Of a stretch of 64,000 nucleotides of DNA, positions 34,240-46,400 are shown one piece after another (position 1 is the stretch's first letter; every line of letters begins with the position of its first letter). A program made the translations under genes and the position numbers. The DNA is from Sequoia sempervirens. Taxonomy: Eukaryota > Streptophyta > Pinopsida > Cupressales > Cupressaceae. Where the stretch lies: contig VDFB02344295.1 of the NCBI GenBank assembly GCA_007258455.2, positions 186,001-250,000 on the forward strand, given 5' to 3'. The notes below the pieces were generated by a model. It was given only the letters and a program-made list of their open reading frames with translations. It was not told where the DNA came from and made no database searches.

Positions 34240-36810
34240 CTATGGGATGTAGTGGATGAAAATTTCCAAAGGCCTACGGATCCAACTTTGGCTGCAAAAT
34301 ATGATGTAATGGATAGAAAAGCTAAAGGTCTCATTAGACTATGTCTTGCAGATTCAATCTTGATAAATGTCCATGAAGAACCCACTTCAAAGAATCTTTG
34401 GAAGAAGTTGGGTGAGATATACCAAGCCAAATCTCTAGTAAATAATATTTTCTTGAGGAAGAAGTTGTATTCCTTGAGAATGGAAGAAGGTGGGTGAATT
34501 TTTGAGCATCTGGAAACATTCAATATGCTAGTGAATTAGTTGACCTCATTTAGGGTTAAGATGGACAAAGAAGAAAGGTGAAAAAATTTGTTGTGTTCGT
34601 TTCCAGACTCATGGGACAGCCTAGTCATGGCCATTGGGAGCACTTCTATCATATTGAAGATGGAGAACGTTGTTGGTTCTCTACTCTCCGAAGAGATGAG
34701 AAGGACAATCTCTCTAAATTCCAAAAAGGCTTTGAGTGTTTGAGGAAGACAAAAAGAACAAGACAAAGATGAGAAGCGACATGGCCGTTCCAAGTCCAAA
34801 AATAAGGGGAGATCAAAATCCCTTGGTAAGTCTAAGGCAATATGCTACAATTGTGGTAAATCTGAACACTTTTGAAAGGATTGTAAAGAAGAGAAGAAAA
34901 AGAAGAAGAAGAAGCAAGATTCTGATTCTGAGTCTGAAAAGGAAGATGGAGATTCCTTTATTACAACCTTGGCCACTCGTGTAGGTGATAATGCATGGTT
35001 GATAGACTCAGGTGCATCTTTCCACATGACTCCTAACAAAAACTAGTTTAGTAAGTATGAAAACTATGATGGTGGTAAGGTGTATTTGGGTGATGACTCT
35101 TTCCTTGATATTGTTGGTCGTGGTAGTATTCATGTGAAATTTTTTGATGACAGAGTTAGATGATTTGATGGTGTCTTTCATATCCCAGGACTAGCAAGAA
35201 ATTTATTATCTATTAGCAAGCTAATAGATGCGGGTGTGCATGTACAATTTTCTAAAGCAGGTGTGAAAATGGTGAGAGGTGCTATGGTGATAGCGAGAGG
35301 AAGTAGATTGGGTACATTTTACTAGCTCTCGATGCATGCACAGTTGAATGCAATAGCACTTTTGATAAGATTAAGCCAAAAACTACTTCGTTGAAAAAAG
35401 AGATGGTTTCCTCTTCTACGGATTGTCGTGTCTTCTGGGTATCCAAGGGTGCTTTGTCTATCGAATCAAAGTTTCCTATAGAGAAGACCATGTTATGGCA
35501 CCAACGGCTTGGCCACATTGGAGACAAGGGTTTAAAATCCCTAAAAAATAAGAACCTCATTGAGGGGTTGAATGATTGTAATCTAGAGTTTGATTTTTGT
35601 GAACATTGTATTTATGGCAAACAAAACCGCGTTTAGTTTTACTTATCTTCTCATAAGTCTTCATGTATCTTGGATCTGATTCATTCTGATGTATTTGGTC
35701 TTGTTGATGTTTCTTCTATTGGTAAATCAGTTTATTATGTTACTTTCATTGATGATTTTAGTAGGGGAACATGGGTATATTTTTTAAAGAGTAAATCTAA
35801 AGTTTTTAGTCATTTTAAGGAGTTCAAGGCTATGGTCGAAACTCATACTGGAAAGAAAATTAAATGTTTGAGGACTGACAATGGCGGTGAGTACTATTAT
35901 GTAGATTTTGTACATATTGTAGAATTAAAATGCAAAAGGACTGTAACTTTGTATTCTTCGTAGTAGAATGGAGTTGTAGAAATGATGAATAGAACGTTGA
36001 TGGAGAAGGCTAGGAGCATGTTGAGTGGAGCTGGTCTAGAACAAAATATTCAGGTTGAAATTTTTGCCACTATTTGTTATTTGATAAATAGATCTACATT
36101 AGCGCTTGTTGATAAAATTCCAATGGAGGCATGGTTAGGGAAAAAGCCTTCACTTAGACATTTGAGAGTTTTTGGTTGTGAGGCATATGCACATGTGCCT
36201 ATGGAGAAGAGAAAAAAATTAGATTCCAAGGCTATAAAGTGTATCTTCATTGGTTACAACTATGGTGTGAAAGGATACAAGCTTTGGGACCTTGTTGCAC
36301 AAAAGATAATTTATTCCAGAAGTGTTATTTTTTGAGAGACCAAATCTTCTCCTGTTAATTTTTAGCCAGAACAACATAAAGAAATTGAACAGAAAAAAGG
36401 ATGTGGTTCAACTTCCTTCTACACTTGAGGAATTTGAATTGAAACCCCAAAATAGACAAGAAGTTGAGGAGAGCTCATCAAGCTCTGAATCTTTAGAAGA
36501 GGAAGAAGAGGAGGAAGAATTGGAAGAACCTCCACCTTAGCTTGTTTGAAGGTATACAAGGCAAAGGAAATCACCTCAAAGGTATGGGTATTCACCTGAT
36601 GATTGGAAGTGTATATTTGCTTTGAGTACTAATGTTGATGAACCAAGATCTTTGCAAGAGGATTTGGGTATTAATGATGTAGAGTCTTGGAAAATAGCCA
36701 TGGATGAAGAGATGGAAGCTCTTAAAAGGAATGATACATGTGACCTTATACCATTTCCTGAAGGTCAAAAACCTGTTGGATGTAAATGGGTGTTTAAGAA
36801 AAAGATTGGA
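34240..36810 (+). pseudogene. Element A gag (rest), protease, integrase, start of RT
   Basis: Gag continues to about 34495 (SKNLWKKLGEIYQAKSLVNN). A zinc knuckle at 34843-34883 has a stop inside (CYNCGKSEHF, stop, KDC). The protease has WLIDSGASFHMT at about 34996. The integrase zinc region (LWHQRLGHIGDKG...CEHC) lies at 35493-35620, and the catalytic core has FIDDFSR near 35750 and TDNGGEY near 35876. The following PQQNGV motif is spoiled by two successive TAGs (near 35961-35966). The RT begins at about 36600 and reads KPVGCKWVFKK near 36770; a 30-bp tandem duplication then repeats GCKWV and the homology ends. Many stops and shifts make the element inactive. Confidence 0.85.
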
Positions 36811-37100
36811 TGTAAATGGGTGTGTATGGGAAAAGAAGATGAAGGGCTGCACCATTCAAGGAAAGATTTTTCTTTTAAAAAAATGGATGAAAGCCAAAGG
36901 AAGTTGTGAGAGAGACAACTAAAAAGAGTTGAATATGTAGAATTTGCAAGTGGCTCGTGGGTAGAGAAACCCGAATTGAGATTGGACTTGTAGAAATAGC
37001 AGAGAAAGGGGAGAGGGTCACGATAGTCTCTAAAGACATTTTCCAGTTAGTAAGACACAATATGATAGCATTATTCATAGATTTTAACAACGATCATGGA
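36811..37100 (+). other. Unassigned sequence after the break in element A
   Basis: A plus frame with one or two stops reads KRVEYVEFASGSWVEKPEL and, after a shift, EKGERVTIVSKDIFQLVRHN. It is not copia. It may be a remnant of whatever A was joined to. Not recognised. Confidence 0.25.
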
Positions 37101-40100
37101 GTATGAAGATTCAAATTGGTTTTGCAAGATGTGGTAAATCATTTGCATTAATGAATAGATGACATGGTTATATGTTATTGTGCGTGTGGAAAGGTGTATT
37201 ATGTTTTGATGTTAATTTAAAATTTTGAAATTGAAGATTGAACGGGAGGAGACAATTTAAATTGGAAGTGTCAAATTAAATGGTAATCATGAAATCTGTA
37301 ATCGATGGATTTTGTGCAAAGTTTTGGATTTGAAGAGTGATTTTTGTGTTTTCTATGAGAAGAGGGGAGTACACTTTGTGTCAGGAAGGAATTGAATCCT
37401 TAATAGTATTAAGAACTTTAGAGAGATCCTCTGTAGAAGAGGTGTTAGTGATGAGAATAGGAAAGTCCATGGGGATGTCAAGAGTGGGATTCAGTCCCTA
37501 GGGATATGTTTCAATTGTTGACTTTAGTTATAATTTGGTTTTTTTTTTTATCAAACTTAAAAAATTATCAACTTAGGAAAAATAGGGGAATGGATCACTT
37601 AACTTTGATTATAGTAATATTATTTTAAAAATATAACAGATATTTCATTTGTCTTTAGGTTTATTTCTATCATTTTCTATGGTATTTTTATTGTTAGGAT
37701 GGTTTTCTTGCATTGTTGGCAAGCAAGACTAGATTTAGTGATTTTAGAACAATGTTTGTTGTCTATTAGGTAGTTTTAATTTTCTAAATCAACTTTGGTG
37801 TGCTCCTCATAATAACATCCTCACTAATATCTCTTTCTCTTTGTCGTCTTCTTGGGTTACACTTAAAGCTAATGAATGTTTATCTTTGATTGCAACTTCA
37901 TTTCCAAGCCATGATCAATGCCACTATCTGATAAGTAATCATTGGTTTAAATTAGTTTTAGTGGAGTACTAGGTTATTCTTCTAAACAAATTTTGACCAT
38001 TGTACACATAAGATCTTGAAAAAGGTAATTTATTGTATACATTATCCTAGGTTTATAATAAAGATTCAATCAATTGTAGAGAAAATAATATTTTTTTAGT
38101 CTTGTTTGATTATTACAAATGTCAGACTTGGACCAAATGGGACTTTTGTAGATTTTTACATAAGGTTCTACTCATAAATTAGGCTCTCTTTCTAGTGAAT
38201 TGATCTCATAGATGAGCTCCATTAACTATATTATAAATGTACAATGCACCTAGTTTCCCTATTCAAGTGACCTCATGAAAACTATGAAATAAGTATATAG
38301 AGAAACTTAGAGTTACTCTCTACGTAATCTAAACTATCTATGAATTTATCCAACTACTCCATACAATAGATTGTCATGTTGGGCCCATAGGGTAGATACA
38401 TTACATGAATATGATGGACCCATTCCCAAAAATTAAGAAAATACTTTTGAAAACAAGTGATGAAAGATACTGCAATATAGAGTCTTGAGAAGACTCTTAA
38501 AGAGGAAAATAGGGAAGATTATTGGAAGCAACAATAAGATTGTAAATTAAAACCTTTTTCATAATTATATTTGTATAAATAGTTTTATGTGATAGAGATC
38601 ATGATAATAGCTTTGTGATTTTATATCTTGTTTAAAAAGTTATAAATATGTTATAAACAATATTCAATAAGTGTACAAATGCTTATATAATTATTCCACA
38701 TAAGCTTCTATTATGTAACTTTGATAAGTGCAAAATATTGTGAAGCAAAGTACAAACGTTCTATTATTTTTATAGGAAGTTTGTGATTAAGCCATATGTA
38801 TATTGGTTTCCATTGTATAAGAGTCCAGGTTAACATATCCGTATAAGTAAAACTAAAATTACTTTTAGAAAAGAGGAAACACATTGCATGTTATGAAAAT
38901 TATCTCAAAAGCTTCCTTTGTTGCATTAATTTTTGTGGGTATTCCTTGTGAAGAAGCTACATAAATATTAATTTAACTATTGTGTACAAAGCTCATGATT
39001 CAGAGCATTAGATCAAGGATGAATGGCTTTAACATTCTCCATTCCGCCACGTATCAACATATTTCTTTGAGGACTAATTATCTACCAATTTACGAGCAAC
39101 TACATTGTGAAGTTCATTAATATTAGTAGCATGCATTGAATTGTTGGATCATGTAGGAGTCTCATTTTCTCTATCCATGATACATGATACAAGATTTTTT
39201 CCTATTCTCATTCTTTAATCAATTTGTCTACATATTTGAATATAATTCAACAATAGAGCTCCATGAATAAGGCTAGAGTTGTGTAATAGCCCTTGGCTAT
39301 AGCTTTTAGAATTTTTCTAATTATAGTATTATTTTTTGGCAAATAATTGATAGAAAGATTCAATATCATAAAACATATGATATGGGTATCCAATTTACAA
39401 GAAATTAGAAGGAATAAATCTTATTTCTAATAATAGAAGATTTGATCATATTAGAATTGAAGATCTCCACCACTGCAATGTTCATGTGTCTCTTCAACCA
39501 ACAATTTGAAAGGAAAACTTTTCAATCTAACATTTCTAATTATTTGAAGTTTTACGTGTTTATTGGGTAAAATATTTGACAAAAGTGCATTTAAGTATTG
39601 CACAAAATTCCCATTTTAAATTCTAACACGGGTATATAGTCAAATTGCACACATGATTAAATATATTTATATGGTTAAGGGTTAGAAAAAACTATCAAGA
39701 AAATGTGTATATTTAAAAGCTAATTTAAAGGCAATGATATCCTTTTGAAGTACTCTAAATAATTTTTCTTTACAAAAACTTCAATGGCATAAAAATATGA
39801 AATATTAGGTTGTGGTTATATCACTTTGATTAAGCTAAGAGGTGTAACTTGTATTTGCATATGGGGTTAGTTGTGGGCTATAATCTTGCATTGCCATAAC
39901 ACAAGTCAGCTCTAAATAATTATATAAATAATAATAATGGTTGATGTTCCAAACTATGACAAAGTGTCCAACTATATAACTATAAATTTACAGTATGCGT
40001 GATTGACATGATTTATGAAAGTTGAAATCTAATTTCTTGTAAAGTAGAAAGTAATATTTTTACCTTATCACTTACTAGAACAACTTATACTTTGTCACAT

Positions 40101-41288
40101 TATTAATCTATCAAATATATCCATCTCAATTGATTTTATAGAAGATGACCTTGAATTTTCTATATCTTGCAACCCATTTTCATCTTTATCACCTTCACAC
40201 CAAATAAACAACTTTGCTGACTTTCTTCAAAATATCCTTCAAATTCTATTCAATTCCACCAAATTGAAATTGTCTCTTGTCTCCTAGCCAATATCACATT
40301 GCTTGGTCCATTCAATTAGTCCCTCATTCCAAAAAAAGTTGGCTAAATGTTCCTACTTCTCTTTCATGATAATGGAACAATTCCAAGAAATGAGTAGTTT
40401 AACAACTTCAAGAAAAATAACATATATATATATATATATAGTTTAAAAAATTCAAGAAAAATAACATTCCTTCTACCCTGTTAAGCATTATTAATCAAGA
40501 GAAATCATTAAATGAATCCTCAATGGATATACTTGTTAATGTACATGACAAAGTAGTTGTGTCTTGTATCGCTATAAGGGTATCTTAACCTATGAAATGA
40601 AAGTTCTAATTATGATATAGTTGAAATCCTCAAAGAAATGCATAAGAAACTTATCACATTTGGAAGCAGTTATGTAGGCAATGGGTGATACCACAATACT
40701 AGTTTACAATTTTTGGCCAAACTGGATATTGAACTGAATTTTTTTAACTAAATCTTCACTTTCAGGCACCTATAGCGGCTAAATCGTGAGGAATTTGAAG
40801 ATGATGCAAACTATCGATTTGTGACATTTTGTCTTTAGATTCTAAATAGATTTTTTTCAAAAAATTTGGAATCAAATTGCACTTCTTTTTCTATCTCTTT
40901 CAAAAACTAATTTTTAACAGTAAACACCATTTTTAAAGAGTGGTGTCACTGGTTAAAACATAAATTTTTTTCTATGAATGATAAATTTCTAATTTTTTCA
41001 AATTTAGATTCGTAAATATGATATCTAGTGCATGGAATTGGTTTCGTAACATTTCGTTAAATATTTTTTTCTTAATTAAGTTTCAAAGTCAAACCAATTA
41101 CAATTTAGACATGATTCATTGGCTAAAGCATAACTTTTTTTGTATATATCCAAATTCAATTTTTTTTTGTTGGATCAAGGACGTCAATATCTAGTGCATT
41201 GATATTTATCATTTTTTTTGATAATCTGCTATTTTTCCACATGTGCAGAATAGAGAGCTTGATTTTTTAGTGAAAAACCTATGTTTAA
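37101..41288. other. Long AT-rich intergenic stretch, no gene seen
   Basis: Over 4 kb without a credible ORF, RNA gene, LTR or terminal repeat on either strand. The only structured items are a TA microsatellite at 40422-40440 and a 17-bp direct repeat flanking it. Confidence 0.65.
40422..40440. repeat. TA microsatellite
   Basis: About nine TA units. The phrase TTCAAGAAAAATAACAT occurs both just before (40408) and just after (40451), so a small tandem duplication frames the array. Confidence 0.85.
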
Positions 41289-41439
41289 TCAAACTAAACA
41301 AAATACATAATAAAACCAAAACATATTAAAATTATATTCAATGAATAGGTTGTTCCAAGGACTACCATCATCTAGTTGGGTTTGTGAAGTCTCCTCCATT
41401 TTCATCCTCAACCCAAGCTTCGAAAGACATTTTTTTGCA

Positions 41440-41670
41440 GAGATTTGGTAGAAGAGGGGGAGAAGGGGGAAAAAGGGGGGTTTACTCGAACCCCCCTTGA
41501 ACTTTCGAGTGGAAGGGGGTTCGCTCAAAGGGGGGTTTGAGTGAACCCCCTTTCAAAAATTTCCTTTCGTTTTCCATTTAAAAATGCACGAAAAGGTGGG
41601 TTTGATCATTTAATAGGGTTCGCTCGAAGGGGGGTTCAAGCGAACCCATTGAGTGCCCATTTGAACCCCC
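41440..41670. repeat. G-run and inverted-repeat cluster
   Basis: GGGGGAGAAGGGGGAAAAAG and then GGGGG at about 41456-41480 give three spaced G-runs. Repeats of the form TTCGCTC(A/G)A(A)GGGGGG and its complement TTTGAGTGAACCCCC lie at 41519-41550 and 41619-41645. The strand can form hairpins between GGGGGG and CCCCCC blocks and possibly a G-quadruplex. No gene is involved; the 41289-41723 frames are by-products of the repeats. Confidence 0.65.
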
Positions 41671-42774
41671 AATTCGTGCGAACCCATAAAAACCCAAAAA
41701 AAAATTCATGGGAGCATTTTTGAAAATTTCCTTCCTCGACGGAATTGTACACTAGTATTGTGGGATCACCCCAATCTTTGTGCAAAGGATGACCCTATGA
41801 CCCAATTTTGTAAGGGAGGACTTTAAAAAATATTCCAAGATTTGGAGTGACCTAAACTTGGTCAATATTTCCTCTTCAGTATACTTCAAAATTAGGTTAA
41901 ATTTTGTATTATATAGTAGTGAACTCATCTTGCAATTAATATGTCCCCACAATATAGGTTTGATTTAATAAAGGCTAATCCATCATCATCAAGCTTATAT
42001 ACTTTGATGATTGTGATATTTGGCTTTCCAAAATTCGCTCCAATCATGGATGAAATTTTAGAGTCACTATCATCATGGTGTTCCTTGCTATGAATGTGCG
42101 AGATTTCCCCCAAAATTATTTGAATTGAAATTACCAAAGGTTGTGTGTAAGGTCCTACAATAATTTGTCTTGGTTCAATAAGAAGTATATGAAGGTATAG
42201 GTTAGTGTGAAGACCTAGTGAAGTTCAAGAGGTATATTTAATGCATTAGATGACATAATTGGTGGTGGTAATGTCACATCTTGGCCTCTTCTAATCATTG
42301 ATGTGTATGTCCCTCTAGATTATAATCATTTGAATTAGGGGTCACATGTAAAGTAGGTATGATATAAATTTAAGTTGTATTTATAGAATCTGAATTATGA
42401 TCAAAAGATAAACCATGAGAAGGCATTGTTAAGTTCATATTGTCCTCATGTGTATTAGGGCTAAAAATATAGGCAATAAATCTATGAGCCAAATTTAGAA
42501 AGAAAGTATAGATAAAAATAAGAATAAGATTGTTGCAAATCTTTATTGTTTAAGTATAACCTAAATTCACTAATATGTAAGCTATCATCTAAGTTTCATA
42601 TAAAATGTTAACATTTAGAGAAGCATATATGTAGGCTCATCATAATCATTATGTAAAAGTTCTTTATTAAGGCTCATAATGTCATTGTGTAATGAATTAT
42701 AAAATATTTGTAACATCACAATCATCCAGATGAAGAGATACAAATATATCATCATAAGGTATAACATTATCATG
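41671..42774. other. Intergenic, no gene seen
   Basis: AT-rich with no frame above 70 codons that shows a domain. Confidence 0.6.
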
Positions 42775-43139
42775 GGATGTATGAGTAAATAAAACATGAG
42801 ATAAATTATAATGATGGTGTAATGGGATCTAAGCCAAATATTTAACCTAAATCACTCATTCCATCATAAAACATTAAGGGACCCAAAATTAACCAAGAGA
42901 TACTATTTGGTTGTTGTCCTCAATGGAGAACCAAACAATTGGTCAGGATTTTGGTCCCTTTTTATCGATGATGTTGGAATGTGATTTATTTATGAAATGT
43001 GTGAAACTAGGTGAATTAAGGCTAAAGTGACAAACTGTTAAAGAATTTAGAAAATACAAAACATAAAGAAAAAAATAGCTCGAGCAGATCTAGAAAGTGT
43101 AGACAAAGAGGAAACTGGAATAATTTTTTTTGGCTAAAG
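42775..43139 (+). repeat. Flanking direct duplication X, left copy
   Basis: About 360 bp nearly identical to 62902-63260. It starts GGATGTATGAGTAAATAAAA and ends TGGCTAAA. The left copy is joined at its right end to the tail of the element C ORF, while the right copy begins exactly at the end of C's right LTR. No ORF. Confidence 0.9.
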
Positions 43140-43492
43140 TTGTTTATGGGAGCTTTCAGTTTGATGTGCAAATTGATTTTGATGTCAAAGTTTGTGACGT
43201 TGAAGATCAAATGGACTATGAATGCTTCTATTTCTCAGTTCAAACGAGTGAGCATTCAATGGAACATGACAATGAGCTGCCCAAGATAAAATGTCACAAT
43301 GATTATGATTTTCAATTAATGTCTGATTGCATGTTACAGATTGACAAAGTTGTAGGTGACATTGGAAAGTGAAGTGATATAATGGGACGTGTAAGTGACC
43401 AAACTAGTTTGTGGGTGGTCTATGATAATGTTCTTAGATTTGGCCTATGGCAGACATCACAAAACCGAGTGTTTGACAAGGGTAAACACTGA
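43140..43492 (+). pseudogene. Detached tail of an element C ORF, left of LTR1
   Basis: Homologous to 51746-52101, the C-terminal end of the large C ORF, in the same order and directly followed by the LTR. The translation VYGSFQFDVQIDFDVKVCDV has CAG (Q) where the main copy has a TAG, and later reads GLWQTSQNRVFDKGKH to a TGA at 43490-43492, with CAG and CGA where the main copy has TAG and TGA. It has one stop of its own (TGA after VVGDIGK, near 43370). It shows that another copy of the internal domain once lay to the left. Confidence 0.8.
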
Positions 43493-43495
43493 CTT

Positions 43496-46400
43496 CACCT
43501 TTTTCATTTGGTGGCTTGGGTGTCACTAGATGAAGTTGAAAAAGAGGAATGAACAAAGGAGCAATTTCAAAACACTTGATGGACTCAAAATTTGGTCTAC
43601 TCCCCAGAGATTTGGAATCTTGCTATGCCCATAGGGGCCATACATCCCCAGTTGGAGCCACTACTGGCACTCTCAAATTTCCCAAATTTGAGATGCCCAT
43701 TTCAAAAAATTTCCTCTGCACTTTCAAAAGTACACCTGATGAATATGCCTGAATGACCTACTTTGGAGGGTCATAATTTGATGCCTGTTGATTTTCATGA
43801 AAATCCCTTTTGCAGACTCACTCATGTGTCCTATGTGAGTGTGTATATCAATTTTTAGCTTCCTACGATGAGTTTTGTTAGGGTTTCAAAAAGTGAAGCT
43901 GGAGGGTTTTGACACTTTTCTGCAGTTTGTAAACCTTCAGTTTTGCAAAGTAGCCTCCTGTTTGAGATTGCATTTTGCAACCAGTTGATCGTCATACCAA
44001 AACGATTGCTTCTCTTAGTTCTCCATGCCAAGATGAACTCACATGTCAATTTTTAGAGCCTCACGAGTTGATTTGTTATTTTTAGCAAGTCAACCAAATG
44101 CAATTTCTTCAGTTTTGCACTTGCATATTCAAAAACCTTTCTGAGAGGTTAACTTTGACCGTCAATATCTTTTGCTCAACAATGTTTCAAGCCAAACCCT
44201 TTTGCACATGTGTTCATTGTGCCAAAATGATCCACTCTGTTCAGTGGCAGCTTGCCAGGAGTTGATTTGGTATTTTTCCAATGAGGTGATTTCGTGAGTT
44301 TTAATTGGTTCTAAACAACTGATTGTTGCAGAAAGTTCAACTGAGCAACTTTGACAGTGAATATATTTCACCTTGTGACTCTTTTTTCTCAACCATCTTT
44401 TGCATTGCATTCTTGGGACCAATGGCTACATGCCTACAAGTTTTCATGTCTCCAGGAGGTCGTTTGCTTAGTTTTCAATGGCGATTCTAGAGCCAACTTA
44501 GCTAGTTTTCACTATTTCTCAAAAGTGCCAGAAAACAAACTTTAATCACGACCCAGTTCATGTTTTCACTTTTGATGCATTCAGAGGTAGTGTCTGATCA
44601 ATTCAGGGGTAAAGTTGTTTGAAAACGATTTTTTTTTTTAGCCGGGCCCACATGGGGACCCGACCTGCTTGGAACAAGTTATGAAAGTACAATTGATATA
44701 GTGCCTAAAGGGATGGTGAATTTATTGTTCAATGTTTTCCAAAGGAAACAAATGCAAGTAAATTATGGGAATACACATGATTCATATAATTTGTCAGACT
44801 AATGGACTTCAGTAATCTCAACGTCATGAAACATAAATGCACAAGGAGATGGTGTTCCATTTGAAGTCACCATGGAGTGAAGTCACAACAATACTTAATC
44901 TTGCTTAGTTGTTGAACAACTGCATGATACTAAAAAGAAATTCTCTGCATGATACTAAAAAGAAATTCTCTTACACAGGTTAACATTGTCCAAGTTTTTC
45001 GAGAGCATAATTGCATGTCTCAAAATGGTTTGATTTGGTTATATGTTTAAGTGGATGCAATCTGCAAAATACCTCCCAATGCAAGAATAAATCCTTAGTG
45101 ATTTCTCCCAAGTATAAGTTATCTTTGGGATATGCATGCCCATTAAAGCGTCAAAGATTGAAAAGTTCAGTTAGGAAGTTTGGTGTAACGAAGGAGACTA
45201 AGGTAAAGGTCCATGAAAAGGCAAAATATGTATTAAATAGATTTATTGAAAAAGCATTAAGAGCTTTAAGGAAAATGCAAGCAACATTTCAGGGGCCTGA
45301 TAAATGTGTACCCCCAGGGGAATGGAGGAAACTATTGAGTAAGGGCATCCATTATAGCATAAAGAACATAGAAAGCAAAATGAGGAAGCAACGTAGCCCT
45401 TGATATTTCAATACAAAAGAAAACATTGAATAGCAGTTACATGGCCACTCCACGGTGCCTGTTGTAGGAAAGAGGTAAGGGTTGTATTTGTGGTGAGAAT
45501 TCTTCAAGGAAGTGTTGAGGAGATTCTATTTAAATATGATCCCATGCAATGCCATACTGGCAACAAGTGTTAGAAGATGAAAATGTTGAAACGCCATTAA
45601 AGCATAGTCTGGTTTCCAATGCAAAACATCGATAGATGGAGGAAAAGGCCGCACCCAGTTGAGCACATAATGGATTCAATAAAAAAGGGCTTTAAAAACT
45701 TTCAAGCAAATGTAGGGCTCGAATACCATGATTGCTGAAGCCTACGCACAACGCATAGACTGGATTTATGAAAAAATTTCAGTAACTCTAAAGCACATGC
45801 AACTCCAAGGGAATACCGTGCCAACATGTGATGACAAAGATGAACTTGTTGAAAAGTTCTCAGAAACTTGCAACCATTACAAACGAAGAAAAGGCCACGC
45901 CATGGAAACTTCAGGCAGATGAATGTTGGATGAGGCACCCAGCGCACCAAGTGAGGACAGCTTGTACCCACGGGGAAAATGCAATGTAAAATGGATTTGT
46001 TGAATAGTCTCTAATAACTTTCAAACAAATGCAAGTGAAAGCCCGCGCATAGAGAGGGTATAGACATCCATCAAAACGTAGGGCACACATTCACATTATT
46101 GGCATAAATGAAATTGTTGAAAGAGGCCTTAGTAACTTCAAAAGCTACCAAAGAAAACCCACGCAGGCAGAGATGAAGATATCCAACAGAGCACAAAGAA
46201 TCTACAACCATCGCTCCATCTCAAAGGGAAGATTCATAAAGAATATGGAAGAGATGATGCGTGGGAGTAAAGTGTAAACATCCATCAAAGCATAAAGGAA
46301 GTGGCACGGTTGGCAACAGGGTACACACACCTAGCAAAGCAGAGGAAAATGAATATCAAATAGATATGGTCTCATTGAAACACCATGGCTGCACTTTACA

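Larger units (their letters stand above)
26347..36810 (+). mobile_element. Copia element A, split by element B and 3'-truncated
   Basis: The 5' LTR (26347-27037), primer site and start of gag (27165-27268) are separated from the rest of gag-pol (34245-36810) by the 6.97-kb element B. Joining 27268 to 34245 restores the gag frame (LLIDWDLWDVVDENF). The order protease, integrase, then RT shows a Ty1/copia element. The coding sequence stops resembling copia within the fingers of RT near 36810. No RT palm, RNase H or 3' LTR was found downstream, so the 3' third is lost. Confidence 0.85.
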
